The notes: a model not told the origin generated them from the letters alone. A stretch of 64,000 nucleotides of DNA from Verrucomicrobiaceae bacterium (GCA_027485995.1 JAIXPW010000077.1:62001-126000); one strand, 5' to 3'; positions 47,588 through 57,390 are shown, counted from the stretch's first letter. Made by a program: numbers and translations.

Positions 47588-48970
47588 ATGGCGCGCCCGA
47601 TGATCGAAGATGAACCCACCAAGGCCCCGACCCTTTCCCACCGGGTCGAGTACACCGTCTATCGCGGCTTCGAAAACCTTCTCAGCCTGCTGCCGCTGGA
47701 TATCGTTTCCCGGATCGGCCGCGGTCTGGGCCTGATCGCCTGGGCGGCTTCCAAAAAGCACCGTCGCCTGGTCACGCGAAATCTCCGGATCGCCACCGCC
47801 CTCGACGCCCCCTCGCCCGACGAGCTGCGGCGGATGGTGCGGCGGACCTTTCTCAACGCCGGTAGCAACCTGCTCTCCAGCCTCCGGGCCGCGCTGATGT
47901 CGCCGGAAACCCTGCGTCCGGCGATCGATTTCGAGGGCATGGAGCAGATCCTCACTCCAACCGCAGAGGGAAAAGGTGTGGCCCTCGTCTGGTCGCACAT
48001 GGGCAATTGGGAAATGCTTGCCCAACTGGTCTCCGAACTCGGGGAGAACGTCCATGGCGGACCGATCTACCGCCCGCTGGAAAATCCCCTGCTCGACCGA
48101 CTGACCCTCGACCGCAGGACCCGCCAGGGCGCGGTGGTGTTCAACAAGCACGACGGCTTCAACGGCCCCGCCGGACTGCTGCGCAATGGCGGCGTCGTCA
48201 CCATCATGACCGATCAGCGCGCCGGCGGCCATGGCGAACTCTGCCCCTTCTTCGGACGACTTTCCTCCTGCACGCCCCTCCCCGCCCTGCTCGCCCGACG
48301 GGCCCGCTCGGCGATGGTCACGCTTTCCATCACCAGCCTCGATCCCGGCCGCTGGCGTCTGCGCGTACGCCCTGTCCCCGCCGGGGCCCGCACCCCGGAA
48401 GTCCTCAGGAATCTGGAAATCGCCATGCGCGACGAGCTGACCGATGTCTTCTGGTTCCACGACCGGTGGAGGGTCGATCGCCACCGACCGCTCAGTTTTT
48501 ACACCAAGGAAAGCCCGACCGAGGCCGCACGACTCGCCACCGTGCCCACCCGGCTGATCGCCACGCTTCCTCCAGGAAATCCCGACTCTGTGGAAACCCT
48601 GCGCCGCATCCTGGAAATCCGGCCCGATGCCCGCATCGACGTGCTCGATCCCGGCGACCTCCCACCGCTGCCCGACGACGCTCGCATCGTCCGCATCCCA
48701 TGGGAGCGCGAGGCTCCGCCGGAGCACCTCTCCGGACTGGTCAACCGCATCGACCAATCCCATCCGGCCCCGCTTGATTTCGCTCTTTTGTTGGATGGTC
48801 ACCCAGGCCTCGCCCGCAGCGCGAAATCCCTCGGCCTCCGCGCCATCCTCGGCTGCGAGGTTTCCGGAAAACCCTGGACCCGCTCCTTTCCCCGACCAAC
48901 GGATGCCGCAGGTTGGAGGGAAATTGCCGAGGCCCTCGCCGTCACCCCGATCATCGAAGACCTCATTTGA
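47588..48970 (+). CDS. LpxL/HtrB-like acyltransferase with C-terminal extension
   Basis: Encodes 460 residues from the ATG at 47,588; earlier codons lie in the divergent promoter region. Residues 15-300 are a lipid A acyltransferase: the catalytic SHMGNWEM gives H137 and E142 (HX4E), then GGPIYRPLENPLLDRL, MTDQRAG and WFHDRW. The last 150 residues (from about RLIATLPPG) have a Rossmann-like pattern (SVETLRRILEIRPDARIDVLD; LLLDGHPGLARSAKSLGLRAILG) resembling part of a heptosyltransferase. It probably adds secondary acyl chains to lipid A. It starts the envelope operon. Confidence 0.75.
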   Translation: MARPMIEDEPTKAPTLSHRVEYTVYRGFENLLSLLPLDIVSRIGRGLGLIAWAASKKHRRLVTRNLRIATALDAPSPDELRRMVRRTFLNAGSNLLSSLRAALMSPETLRPAIDFEGMEQILTPTAEGKGVALVWSHMGNWEMLAQLVSELGENVHGGPIYRPLENPLLDRLTLDRRTRQGAVVFNKHDGFNGPAGLLRNGGVVTIMTDQRAGGHGELCPFFGRLSSCTPLPALLARRARSAMVTLSITSLDPGRWRLRVRPVPAGARTPEVLRNLEIAMRDELTDVFWFHDRWRVDRHRPLSFYTKESPTEAARLATVPTRLIATLPPGNPDSVETLRRILEIRPDARIDVLDPGDLPPLPDDARIVRIPWEREAPPEHLSGLVNRIDQSHPAPLDFALLLDGHPGLARSAKSLGLRAILGCEVSGKPWTRSFPRPTDAAGWREIAEALAVTPIIEDLI

Positions 48971-49884
48971 GCGCGCCCCTCGTCATCTGGCTCATCGGCG
49001 ATGGCAAGCCGGGCCACGAAAACCAATCGCTCGGACTCGCCGAAGCGATCGGTCGCCGCGGGCCAACCTCGCTGCACCGCATCGAGCTCGGCGGGCAGGC
49101 GACCGTGCTGCGTCGTGTGAAAAAAGCGCTTGATGTCGCCGCCACACTTCCCCTTCCCGACCTCATTCTCGGAGCCGGTCATGCCACGCATCTCCCGCTG
49201 ATCGGACTCGCCCGCCGTACCGGTGCGCCCTGCATTGTGCTGATGCGCCCGAGCCTTCCTGTCGGCCTGTTCGATCTCTGCCTCGTGCCCGATCACGACC
49301 TCAAAGGAAATTCCAAACCCGACAACGTCATCGCCACGCGAGGTGCCCTCAACCGCGTCCACCCTTCCACCGATCAAGTCCGCGAAAAGCGAGTCATTCT
49401 TCTCGGTGGTCCGTCTTCGACACACGGCTGGGACACTTCCGCCATTCTTGATGCCCTAACAGAAATCACCGGCACGCAGAGCGACTGGATCCTCACCGAC
49501 TCCCGCCGCACGCCCGATGGAGTCCGACAGGCGATCCGCGAACGCTTTCCCGCGATCCAGCTTTTCCCGCACGAGGAAACCGCCAAAGGCTGGCTGCCCG
49601 CGCAACTCGCCGCCGCCGCCGAGGTCTGGGTCAGCGAGGACAGCGTCTCGATGATCTACGAGGCTCTTAGTAGCGGCGCAAAGGTCGGCCTGCTCCCCGT
49701 GCCACGTCTCAAGGCAAAGGGCCGTGTTTCGCGCGGCATCGACCAGCTCATTTCCGACGGTTACCTCACCCCCTGGTCGGTGTGGCGGGAGAGCCGGAAA
49801 CTTTCCACCGACGCCCCGCTGCTGCGCGAAGCGGATCGTTGCGCCGGACTCATTCTGGAACGATGGTTCCCGCAGGCGAAATGA
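48967..49884 (+). CDS. ELM1-like (DUF1022) putative glycosyltransferase
   Basis: Encodes 305 residues from a TTG that overlaps the upstream stop (TTGA); translation coupling supports it. VIWLIGDGKPGHENQSLGLAEAIG is the ELM1 signature, LILGAGHATHLPLIGLARRTGA and VSEDSVSMIYEALSSGAKVGLLPV give the GT-B fold and donor-binding region. Bacterial ELM1-like proteins are found with lipid A genes and are thought to be glycosyltransferases. The context, between a lipid A acyltransferase and GT4, supports that. Confidence 0.75.
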   Translation: MSAPLVIWLIGDGKPGHENQSLGLAEAIGRRGPTSLHRIELGGQATVLRRVKKALDVAATLPLPDLILGAGHATHLPLIGLARRTGAPCIVLMRPSLPVGLFDLCLVPDHDLKGNSKPDNVIATRGALNRVHPSTDQVREKRVILLGGPSSTHGWDTSAILDALTEITGTQSDWILTDSRRTPDGVRQAIRERFPAIQLFPHEETAKGWLPAQLAAAAEVWVSEDSVSMIYEALSSGAKVGLLPVPRLKAKGRVSRGIDQLISDGYLTPWSVWRESRKLSTDAPLLREADRCAGLILERWFPQAK

Positions 49885-50987
49885 AGGTCGTCCAACTACT
49901 TCCCGAACTCGAGAGCGGCGGTGTCGAACGCGGCACCACCGAGCTGGCCCGCCATCTCGTTTCCCAAGGCCACGAGTCGATCGTCATCTCCGGCGGCGGA
50001 CGCCTGGTGCATGGGCTCGAAAAGGAAGGCACCCGCCACGTCGCCCTGAAGATCGGGAAAAAGCGCCTCTCCACCCTGCTGCTGGTGCCGAAACTCCGCC
50101 GCTGGCTGGAGGCCGAAAAGCCGGACATCCTCCACCTCCGTTCGCGCGTCCCGGCCTGGATCGCCTGGCTGGCCTGGCGCGGCATGAATCCGCAGACCCG
50201 GCCCCGACTCGTCACCACCGTCCACGGCTTCAACTCGGTCAACCGCTGGTCGGAAATCATGACCTGTGGCGAGCGCGTCATCTGCGTCTCCGACAGCATC
50301 CGGAAATTCGTCCTCGAACACTACCCGAAGGCCGCACCGGAAAAACTCCGCGTCATCCATCGCGGCGTCGATCCCGCCGACTACCCGCACGGCTGGAAAC
50401 CACCGGTCGAGTGGCGGGCGAAGTTCGACGAGGAGTTTCCCGAAACGCGGGGCAAGACCCTCATCACCCTGCCCGGCCGCATCACGCGACTGAAGGGCCA
50501 CGAGGATTTTTTCCGCATCCTCGGCGAGCTGCGTGACTTGCCCGTCCAAGGCGTCATCGCCGGTGGGGCGCAGGCCAAAAAGCAGGCCTATCTGGAGGAA
50601 ATCCAGGCCCTCGCCGAATCCAGCGGACTGAAGGACAGCGTCACCTTCACCGGCAACCGCAGCGACCTGAAAAACATCCTCGCGATCTCGGACGTCGTGC
50701 TTTCCCTGACGAGCCAGCCGGAGTCCTTCGGCCGGACCACGCTGGAGGCCCTCTCGCTCGGCGTGCCGGTCGCGGGCTACGATCACGGCGGCGTCGGCGA
50801 GCAGCTCGACCTGCTTTTCCCCGCTGGAAAAATCCCGCCCGGAGACAGCGCTGCAGCCGTGAAAACCCTCCGCCACTTTCTCGAAACCAGCCCCACTGTA
50901 CCGGAAAGCCACCCGTTCACCCTGCAACGGATGCTGGACCAAACCGTCGAGGTGTATCAGGAACTTCTCGGCAGCGCCCGGGTTTGA
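49881..50987 (+). CDS. Glycosyltransferase family 4
   Basis: Encodes 368 residues from the ATG at 49,881 (ATGA overlap). LLPELESGGVERGTTELARHL is the acceptor-side loop, HGFNSVNRWSEIM and VICVSDSIRKFVLEHY follow, LITLPGRITRLKGHEDFF starts the second domain, and SQPESFGRTTLEALSLGVPVAGYDHGGVGE is the E-x7-E donor site. It transfers a sugar onto lipopolysaccharide or another envelope glycan. It is one of two glycosyltransferases in the operon. Confidence 0.85.
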   Translation: MKVVQLLPELESGGVERGTTELARHLVSQGHESIVISGGGRLVHGLEKEGTRHVALKIGKKRLSTLLLVPKLRRWLEAEKPDILHLRSRVPAWIAWLAWRGMNPQTRPRLVTTVHGFNSVNRWSEIMTCGERVICVSDSIRKFVLEHYPKAAPEKLRVIHRGVDPADYPHGWKPPVEWRAKFDEEFPETRGKTLITLPGRITRLKGHEDFFRILGELRDLPVQGVIAGGAQAKKQAYLEEIQALAESSGLKDSVTFTGNRSDLKNILAISDVVLSLTSQPESFGRTTLEALSLGVPVAGYDHGGVGEQLDLLFPAGKIPPGDSAAAVKTLRHFLETSPTVPESHPFTLQRMLDQTVEVYQELLGSARV

Positions 50988-51024
50988 GCCCGTCCGCCGC
51001 CTTTGATCTCCGATTCTCTCGTCA

Positions 51025-51780
51025 ATGGATTCCGTCAACATCGTCTGCATGAAATGGGGCACACGCTACCCGGCGCCCTACGTGAACATCCTCTTCCGCT
51101 CCCTCCAGCGGCACCTGAAGCGGCCGTTCCGGTTCCTCTGCATCACCGACGACACCACCGACCTGCTGCCCGGCATCGACACCTGCGGCTTCCCGCCGAA
51201 CCCCGGCATCAAGCAGGCGAGCTGGCCGAATGTGTTCATGAAACTGCTGATCACCCAGGACGGTTTCGCCAACCTCGTGGGCCCGACCATGTTCCTCGAT
51301 CTCGACCTCGTGGTCCTGGAGGACGTCGATTGCTTCTTCGACTACGAGCCCGGGAAAAACTGCATCATCCACAACTGGATCGAGGCCCGGAAGGAGATCT
51401 TCCGTGGCCGCCCGGACATCGGCAACTCGTCCATCTTCCGCTTCGACGCCGGCAGGTCCGACTACATCTATCAGACCTTCATCCGTGAGATGTCGGATGC
51501 CGATGACCGCTCGAAGTTCCAGACCGAGCAAGCCTTCCTCACTTATGCGATGAAGGAGAAATGCTGGTGGCCGGACAAGTGGGTGGCCTCGTTCAAGCGC
51601 CACTGCCGCCCGGTGTTTCCGCTCAATCTCATCGTCGCGCCGAAGAAACCAAAGGGCGCGAAGTTCCTCGTTTTCCACGGTCATCCCGATCCCGTCGATG
51701 CCGGTGAAGGCCATCGCGGCAAGCGCATCCACCACCGCCTGCTCCCGGCTCCTTGGGTGGCAGAACACTGGAAACTATGA
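51025..51780 (+). CDS. Glycosyltransferase (GT-A fold, DxD)
   Basis: Encodes 251 residues. VNIVCMKWGTRYPAPYVNILFRSLQRHL begins the nucleotide-binding fold and FLDLDLVVLEDVD holds the D-x-D metal site (about residue 92). NCIIHNWIEARKE, GNSSIFRFDAG and KFLVFHGHPDP fit GT8/GT32-like enzymes. No membrane segment is present, so it acts on the cytoplasmic side. It is followed by the Lnb-like membrane protein with four-base overlap. Confidence 0.75.
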   Translation: MDSVNIVCMKWGTRYPAPYVNILFRSLQRHLKRPFRFLCITDDTTDLLPGIDTCGFPPNPGIKQASWPNVFMKLLITQDGFANLVGPTMFLDLDLVVLEDVDCFFDYEPGKNCIIHNWIEARKEIFRGRPDIGNSSIFRFDAGRSDYIYQTFIREMSDADDRSKFQTEQAFLTYAMKEKCWWPDKWVASFKRHCRPVFPLNLIVAPKKPKGAKFLVFHGHPDPVDAGEGHRGKRIHHRLLPAPWVAEHWKL

Positions 51781-52805
51781 ACACCGTAGAGACGCCGATC
51801 CAGCCACGCGGGAAACCATTTCTCCGCGCGCTCGGTCGCTTCTCGCTGCGGCTCGCACTGGTCCTGGCCAGCCTGTGGATGTTCGGGGCCATCCATTTCA
51901 ACGGCCCCTTCTCCGGCAGCGCGAACACCGTCCTTGGCGCTTTGTGGCTGGCCGCCTCATTTGTCGCCGCGACCCGTGGCTGGAAGATCCGATGGCGCTG
52001 GCTGCCCTGGACCCTTGTCTGGCTGATCGCGTGGCTTCCCTGGCTGATGATCCGGCCTTCAAATGATCGCAAGTGGGATGTGGACTACGCCCGCACACCC
52101 TCGGCAGCCGTGGAGGGCGACCTGGTGACTTTCACCAATTTCCGGAATTTCGACTACACCCTCGATGGCAAGGTCACCGAGCGCTGGGAGACCCGGCAGG
52201 TGCATCTTTCGAAGCTCAAGGGAGTTGATCTTTTCCTCAACTACTGGGGCTCCGAACTCATCGCACATCCGATCTTCAGCTTCGACTTCGGCGACGAGGG
52301 CCACATCGCCTTTTCCATCGAGACGCGTCGCGAAAAGGGCGAGACCTACACCGCGTTGGGTGGTCTCTACAAACTTTACGAGCTCACCTATCTCGTTGGC
52401 GACGAGCGCGACTTCATTCGCGTCCGCACCAATGTCCGCTCCGGCGAGGACTGCTATCTGTTCCGCATGGCCGTGAAGCCCGAGAACGCAAGGCTTCGCT
52501 TCATGGAATACCTCGAGGCCCTCAACAGATTGCACGACCGTCCGCAGTTCTACAACGTCATCACCGCCAACTGCACCACCGCCATCCGCAGCCACAGCGC
52601 GACGAAGAATACCTTCCCCTTCGACTGGCGGTTGATCATCAATGGCAAGCTCGATGAACTCATCGAGGAACGCGGGCTCTTCGCTGCGAAGGACCTGCCG
52701 CTCGCCGAACTCAAGAAGCGAGGCCACATCGATGACCGCTCGCTGCCCGTCCATGACGACCCCGCCTTCTCGGAAAAAATCCGCGCGGACGTGCCGGGAT
52801 TCTGA
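51777..52805 (+). CDS. DUF4105 (Lnb-like) membrane protein
   Basis: Encodes 342 residues from the ATG at 51,777 (ATGA overlap). Three hydrophobic segments lie at about 20-110, then a large periplasmic domain: FTNFRNFDYTLDGKVTERWETR, FDFGDEGHIAFSIETRREKGE, and FYNVITANCTTAIRSH, with C266 in the NCTT motif as the likely catalytic cysteine. DUF4105 forms the periplasmic domain of Lnb, which moves an acyl chain to the N-terminus of lipoproteins. Presence in an envelope operon agrees, but other roles are possible. Confidence 0.65.
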   Translation: MNTVETPIQPRGKPFLRALGRFSLRLALVLASLWMFGAIHFNGPFSGSANTVLGALWLAASFVAATRGWKIRWRWLPWTLVWLIAWLPWLMIRPSNDRKWDVDYARTPSAAVEGDLVTFTNFRNFDYTLDGKVTERWETRQVHLSKLKGVDLFLNYWGSELIAHPIFSFDFGDEGHIAFSIETRREKGETYTALGGLYKLYELTYLVGDERDFIRVRTNVRSGEDCYLFRMAVKPENARLRFMEYLEALNRLHDRPQFYNVITANCTTAIRSHSATKNTFPFDWRLIINGKLDELIEERGLFAAKDLPLAELKKRGHIDDRSLPVHDDPAFSEKIRADVPGF

Positions 52806-52842
52806 CTCGACCCCTCATCACGTGCTGATTATCCAGCAGCCC

Positions 52843-54729
52843 GTGAAAGCGCAGTTTGCCCCCCGAATCATCCTTTCCGCATGTTTTGCCGCACTCTCGC
52901 TGTCCAGTCACGTGATGGCTGGATGCTCGATGGAGGAAGGCGATTCCGAGGCCTTTGACGAAAGCCGGTCGGTCGCCGAAGTCGAGGTCGTTTCAGTCGA
53001 TCCTTTTGAGTCCCAGGACGGAACGATCCAGACACGAATCACCTTGAGGACCGTGGAACGATTCAAGGGCGACGTGCCGGACCGGGTCATGATCACCACA
53101 CCAGGGGGAGCGCTCAACGGCCGAAGGGATTTCCGCTCGGATTCACTTCCTCTTGAACTGGGGAAATCCTACGTGCTGCTTCTGAATCAGGCCGAGAACG
53201 GCACTTGGTCGGCTCATCCGCATCGCGCCTATCGAGCCATCGCCAGGCGGGGAAATGCCGGGAAATTCTTCCGCAATCATGCCCGGGGAGCCCGTCCGGA
53301 ACTGATCCCGGCCTCCGCTCCGGAAGTCGGCACCGCCGAGGGGAATGCAGGAGTTCCGTCGTCCGTCGTCACTCCCACCGGATATTCCGAGACCAATGGC
53401 CAGCCGACCCGTTTCGTCACCTGCGACGGAGATGAGCCAATCCCCTATCTCATCGACATCGATCCGACCAAGCTCCCGACCGGCATGAACCAGGCTGGAG
53501 CCGTGGCGGCTGTCGCGGAAGCCCTGAATGCCTGGGCCGGCTCGTCATCGCTGAAATTCAGATACGACGGCACGGTTTCCTTTGGCGTCGCCTCCAGCGC
53601 CATCACCACCCAGGACCGGAGGCTGAGGATCCAGCTTCACGACAACTACAACATCATCAACACCAATGGCGTTCTCGGCATCGGTGGGGGCAGCTTCACC
53701 GTCGGCAGCACCACCCTCACCGGTGGAAGGGTCGGCACCCAGGGATTTCAGGAACGCCTTTATGGCTATGTGGTGATCGAGAGCACGACGAACAATTCGT
53801 TCCTGCTCAACACCAACAATTTCAAGCGGGTGCTGACCCATGAGATCGGCCACTCGCTGGGACTCGAGCACTCGTCCAACAACGCCTCTGAGCCCAACGC
53901 CATCCTCAAGGCGGCCACGATGTACTACACCGCCGCCGCGGGATCGGCAGGTGCCACGCTCAATGCCTACGACGTTGACCGCATCCAGTTTGGTTACCCG
54001 GTCACCAACACTCCGCCGTTCGTCGTGGATCGGATCCTTCGCGCCGTCACCCGGAGAAATACCAGCGGCACCCTGCCAACCACCTTGGGAACCAACCGCC
54101 TCCAGTTGCGGACCTTTGATCGACAGGGAGGAACGCTGACACCGAGTCTGGCAGCAGGCTCCTCGGCCAAGTTCTCGATCTCCGGCAATGTGCTCGTCTA
54201 TGCCCCCACCGACTTCTCCACCGGCGCGCCCTTGACCACTTCACAGATCATCGCTGGCAGCAGTTATGACGTCGCAAACGTCCAGATCAGCGATGGCGTC
54301 AACCTCAGCCGCGTGGCCCGCTACACCGTAGTCGAAATCGCAGGAGACAGCACGCCCTCGGACGGCCTTGGTGACACCTGGATGACCACCTATTTCGGAT
54401 CCACGGTTGTCGGTGCCGTGGGGGCCAGCCGTCATCCGGATTCAGACCCTGACAAGGACGGCCTCACCAACCGCGTGGAGTTCTTCCTCAACACCAATCC
54501 GAACTCCGCAGCGAGCGGCCCAGGCAAACCGGTCTACAACCCCGCCACCCGCCAGTTGACGTGGACGGCCCTGCCCTTCACCAACTACTGGGTTGAGTCC
54601 TCCACCAATCTCAGCACCTGGTCGCTGCGTGGGATGAATACCCTCTACGCTTCCAGCGGCAGCCTCACGAGGACCTTCAGCGGAACCGCCCCGACCAGGG
54701 AGTTCTACCGCCTCGTGATCGGTCCCTGA
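52843..54729 (+). CDS. Secreted matrixin-type metalloprotease
   Basis: Encodes 628 residues from a GTG at 52,843; it gives a good signal peptide (KAQFAPRIILSACFAALSLS, cleavage after MA) that longer frames lack. The zinc site HEIGHSLGLEH at 333-343 followed by a Met-turn-like ATMYYTAA identifies a metzincin of the matrixin type. DSDPDKDGLTNRVEFFLNTNP near 570 is a calcium-binding thrombospondin-3-like segment, and the end (NPATRQLTWTALPFTNYWVESS) is a C-terminal module common in Verrucomicrobia secreted proteins. Confidence 0.75.
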   Translation: MKAQFAPRIILSACFAALSLSSHVMAGCSMEEGDSEAFDESRSVAEVEVVSVDPFESQDGTIQTRITLRTVERFKGDVPDRVMITTPGGALNGRRDFRSDSLPLELGKSYVLLLNQAENGTWSAHPHRAYRAIARRGNAGKFFRNHARGARPELIPASAPEVGTAEGNAGVPSSVVTPTGYSETNGQPTRFVTCDGDEPIPYLIDIDPTKLPTGMNQAGAVAAVAEALNAWAGSSSLKFRYDGTVSFGVASSAITTQDRRLRIQLHDNYNIINTNGVLGIGGGSFTVGSTTLTGGRVGTQGFQERLYGYVVIESTTNNSFLLNTNNFKRVLTHEIGHSLGLEHSSNNASEPNAILKAATMYYTAAAGSAGATLNAYDVDRIQFGYPVTNTPPFVVDRILRAVTRRNTSGTLPTTLGTNRLQLRTFDRQGGTLTPSLAAGSSAKFSISGNVLVYAPTDFSTGAPLTTSQIIAGSSYDVANVQISDGVNLSRVARYTVVEIAGDSTPSDGLGDTWMTTYFGSTVVGAVGASRHPDSDPDKDGLTNRVEFFLNTNPNSAASGPGKPVYNPATRQLTWTALPFTNYWVESSTNLSTWSLRGMNTLYASSGSLTRTFSGTAPTREFYRLVIGP

Positions 54730-54772
54730 TCCGACGACTTGCGATGATCCGGCCCACCGACTATCGGTCGGC

Positions 54773-55123
54773 ATGCCCGGACTCCGCACCATCTTCCTAC
54801 TCTGCCTTTCCAATGTCTTCATGACCTTCGCCTGGTATGCCCACCTGAAGGACATGAAGGAAAGGGCCTGGTGGATCGCCGCGCTGGCCTCGTGGGGGCT
54901 CGCTCTTTTCGAGTACCTGCTCCAGGTCCCCGCCAATCGCATCGGCTCCACGGTCTTCTCGCTGACACAACTCAAAATCCTCCAGGAAGTGATCACGCTC
55001 TGCGTCTTCGTGCCCTTCGCCGTGTTCTACATGGGCCAGAAGCTGACCTGGAACTACGCCGCCGCCGGCGTCTGTCTCGCCGGGGCGGTGTTCTTCATGT
55101 TCTACTTCAAGCCAGCGGCTTGA
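54773..55123 (+). CDS. DUF486 (DMT-like) membrane protein
   Basis: Encodes 116 residues with four transmembrane helices: LRTIFLLCLSNVFMTFAWYAHL, AWWIAALASWGLALFEYLLQVPANRIG, VITLCVFVPFAVFYMG, YAAAGVCLAGAVFFMFYF. LFEYLLQVPANRIG is the family signature. It is a small drug/metabolite-transporter-like protein of unknown substrate. Its end overlaps the convergent phosphoesterase gene by 17 bases. Confidence 0.8.
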   Translation: MPGLRTIFLLCLSNVFMTFAWYAHLKDMKERAWWIAALASWGLALFEYLLQVPANRIGSTVFSLTQLKILQEVITLCVFVPFAVFYMGQKLTWNYAAAGVCLAGAVFFMFYFKPAA

Positions 55124-56318
55124 ACGTCACGTCCTGGATGACCTTGCCGGAAAGATCCTTCATCACGAACTTCAGCGCGCTCTTGTCGGCCGAGCCTCCG
55201 ATCCAGGTCGCGGCCTCCGGTTTCGGACCGCCACCGACGAGCTGGGCGTAGGGAAACTTTTCATTCCCAGGAAGAAACGCGGGTTGATGGGTGTGGCCGG
55301 AGATCACGACCTGGGTCTTCCACGCGACCAATGAATCATGCCAGGCTTCCCGGCTGAAACGGCTGAAGGCATCGTAACCGCCCTTCTGGTACTGCGCGTC
55401 CGAGACCTCCTCGGTCCAACGCAGCGGGATGTGGCAGAATACGACCCGATACGGCGCATCTCGAAACTCTGGCTGGGCGATGACCTTCTTCAACCACTCC
55501 GCCTGCTCGCGTCGCAGCGCCTCGAAGGCCACACGACCGCCGAAGCTGGGATGATCGTCCGGCTTGTCCTCACCGGTGTGGAGGCAGATGAAGGCCACCG
55601 GCCCGCTACGAAAGGCATAGTAGGGACGACCGGACGGCGTGGCCACCAGCTCGGGCATCTTGAAGGCCCACTTGCCGCGCACGTCGTGGTTTCCCCAGAT
55701 GACGAACATCGGCCGGCCATCACTGACGTCCTGGCCGCCGGGATGAAGCAGGGTCGGAGCCAGCCAGTCCTCCTGATCCCAGTTGTTGCAGGTGTCGCCG
55801 TTCCAGAGCAGGAAGTCCGCCTTCGGGGTCGCCTGATGCAGCGAGGTGATCGTGTCGTTCCACTGATGCGTGTCATTCCAGACCACAAAGCTCGTCGCAG
55901 CCGACTTCGCATCCAGAGTGCGGAAACGTTTCCACTCGGTCTCCTCATGGACCTTCTCGCCATCGCCCGACTCCGCCACCGCACGGATCTGATAGGCGGT
56001 GCCGGGTTTCAGGCCATCGACCTTCACCCTCACGATCCGATCCCCCTGCGGGACAAAGCCGAACGAATCCTCCGCCGCCTTGCGAGTGGCGCCGTCAGAA
56101 GCTTTCCACTCGACCCAGCCGCGGCAAAGCCGACCCACCGCCCACACCACCTCGATCCCATCCACACGCGGAGCCATCAGCACCGCCGGCGTCTTGATCA
56201 AAGGCCCGGCCAGCGGCGGCACCGTCGGCTGCGGAGCCGCCAAGGCTGAATTTCCAACTCCCACCGCTCCGGCCAAAGCCCCACCTGTCACACTGCCTAA
56301 AAATCTACGTCGTTTCAT
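55107..56318 (-). CDS. Tat-exported metallophosphoesterase
   Basis: Encodes 403 residues from the ATG at 56,318. MKRRRFLGSVTGGALAGAV is a Tat signal. A fibronectin-like N-terminal domain (VEVVWAV-type, VKVDGLKPGTAYQIRAVAES) precedes the phosphoesterase domain: WNDTHQW, LWNGDTCNNW (GD), IWGNHDVRG (GNHD), VVFCHIPLRW (H) and VVISGHTHQPAF (GHTH). This is the purple-acid-phosphatase-type layout. It probably scavenges phosphate in the periplasm. Confidence 0.8.
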   Translation of the reverse strand: MKRRRFLGSVTGGALAGAVGVGNSALAAPQPTVPPLAGPLIKTPAVLMAPRVDGIEVVWAVGRLCRGWVEWKASDGATRKAAEDSFGFVPQGDRIVRVKVDGLKPGTAYQIRAVAESGDGEKVHEETEWKRFRTLDAKSAATSFVVWNDTHQWNDTITSLHQATPKADFLLWNGDTCNNWDQEDWLAPTLLHPGGQDVSDGRPMFVIWGNHDVRGKWAFKMPELVATPSGRPYYAFRSGPVAFICLHTGEDKPDDHPSFGGRVAFEALRREQAEWLKKVIAQPEFRDAPYRVVFCHIPLRWTEEVSDAQYQKGGYDAFSRFSREAWHDSLVAWKTQVVISGHTHQPAFLPGNEKFPYAQLVGGGPKPEAATWIGGSADKSALKFVMKDLSGKVIQDVTFKPLA

Positions 56319-56367
56319 AAGGAAAGCAGGGATACGGTCCCACATCGCGGAGTCCTTGCAAGCCTGC

Positions 56368-57390
56368 TCAGGGAACCCGCTTGAGAAGCTTCTTCGCCTC
56401 CTCGCTTCCTTCCACTTCGACCCGCAATCCTGCCGTGGCTTTAGCGGGATCGAAGCCTTCCTGATTGCCCTTCGGCAGGATGGAAGCAGTTCCCTTGATG
56501 CCGGTGGACAGCTCGAACATCAGCACCATCTCGGCAAGGAAGTTGTGATCATCTCCGGAGCTTGCCGGATCCATTTTGAAGCGGACTTTTGCGAGAGGCT
56601 TCTGATCCGATGTCTCCACTCCGCCTTTCCAAACGCAGCTCCGCACCGACCAATCGACTCCGTTCTCCTGCTCGATCTCGAAGGCCTTGGAAACCTCGCC
56701 ACCTGCATGCCTCAGCGCGATGAGCCGAACCCCTTTCAGATCCCGGCTGCTGTCCTCGATCCAAGTCGCCACCGGATGTGGCACCCCTTTCCTCCACTGA
56801 TGATAGGTGGTTCCCGACCACCAGGCTTTCCGTCCCGATGTGAGGGAAACGACCTTGGTGAAACCACCCTCCACCTCAGGTTCACCACGCTCAGAGTTCA
56901 AGGAGAGTAACTTCATCCCCTCACCGGATTTTTTCGCGATCCTGTAGCCTGCATCGCAACCCTCATTGTTGAAGGCAATCAGAACCTCAGGCACGTGATC
57001 GCCATCGAGATCCTTCAAGGCAAAGGGAGTCGGCGGCGGAGTGAGATGGGAAAACTTCCGGATTGCCCAGAGCGGGAACACATCCTCGCTCGAAAGGATC
57101 CTCCATCCCTCCTTCGTCCCTTGGGCGAGAGTGGTGCGCGTGGTCCCGACCAAGGCCAGATGCCGGCCATCGCCAAACAGGTCGCCATGGAGAACGAACG
57201 GCCCGTCGGGAGATTGCCAGTCAACCGGCTTGGAAGGCATCGGTTCGGCGGCGACCGCTTTGAGCACCTGCAATGCCCCCGGCCAGTTGTCAGTGTCCAC
57301 CGAATCGTCCGCCATCGTGGATCCCACCAGTCCAAGAGCCACCCACCAGCCACGAAGATTCTTCATTTGAATCCGATACGCCGGCTTCAT
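56368..57390 (-). CDS. Exported hypothetical protein with FG-GAP-like strands
   Basis: Encodes up to 340 residues; the ATG at 57,366 (MKNLRGWWVALGLVGSTMAD) gives the better signal peptide. LHGDLFGDGRHLALVGTTR and ALKDLDGDHVPEVLIAFNN are FG-GAP/VCBS-like repeat strands with Asp-rich turns. The remaining sequence is not recognised. It is a periplasmic or secreted protein of unknown role. Confidence 0.6.
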   Translation of the reverse strand: MKPAYRIQMKNLRGWWVALGLVGSTMADDSVDTDNWPGALQVLKAVAAEPMPSKPVDWQSPDGPFVLHGDLFGDGRHLALVGTTRTTLAQGTKEGWRILSSEDVFPLWAIRKFSHLTPPPTPFALKDLDGDHVPEVLIAFNNEGCDAGYRIAKKSGEGMKLLSLNSERGEPEVEGGFTKVVSLTSGRKAWWSGTTYHQWRKGVPHPVATWIEDSSRDLKGVRLIALRHAGGEVSKAFEIEQENGVDWSVRSCVWKGGVETSDQKPLAKVRFKMDPASSGDDHNFLAEMVLMFELSTGIKGTASILPKGNQEGFDPAKATAGLRVEVEGSEEAKKLLKRVP

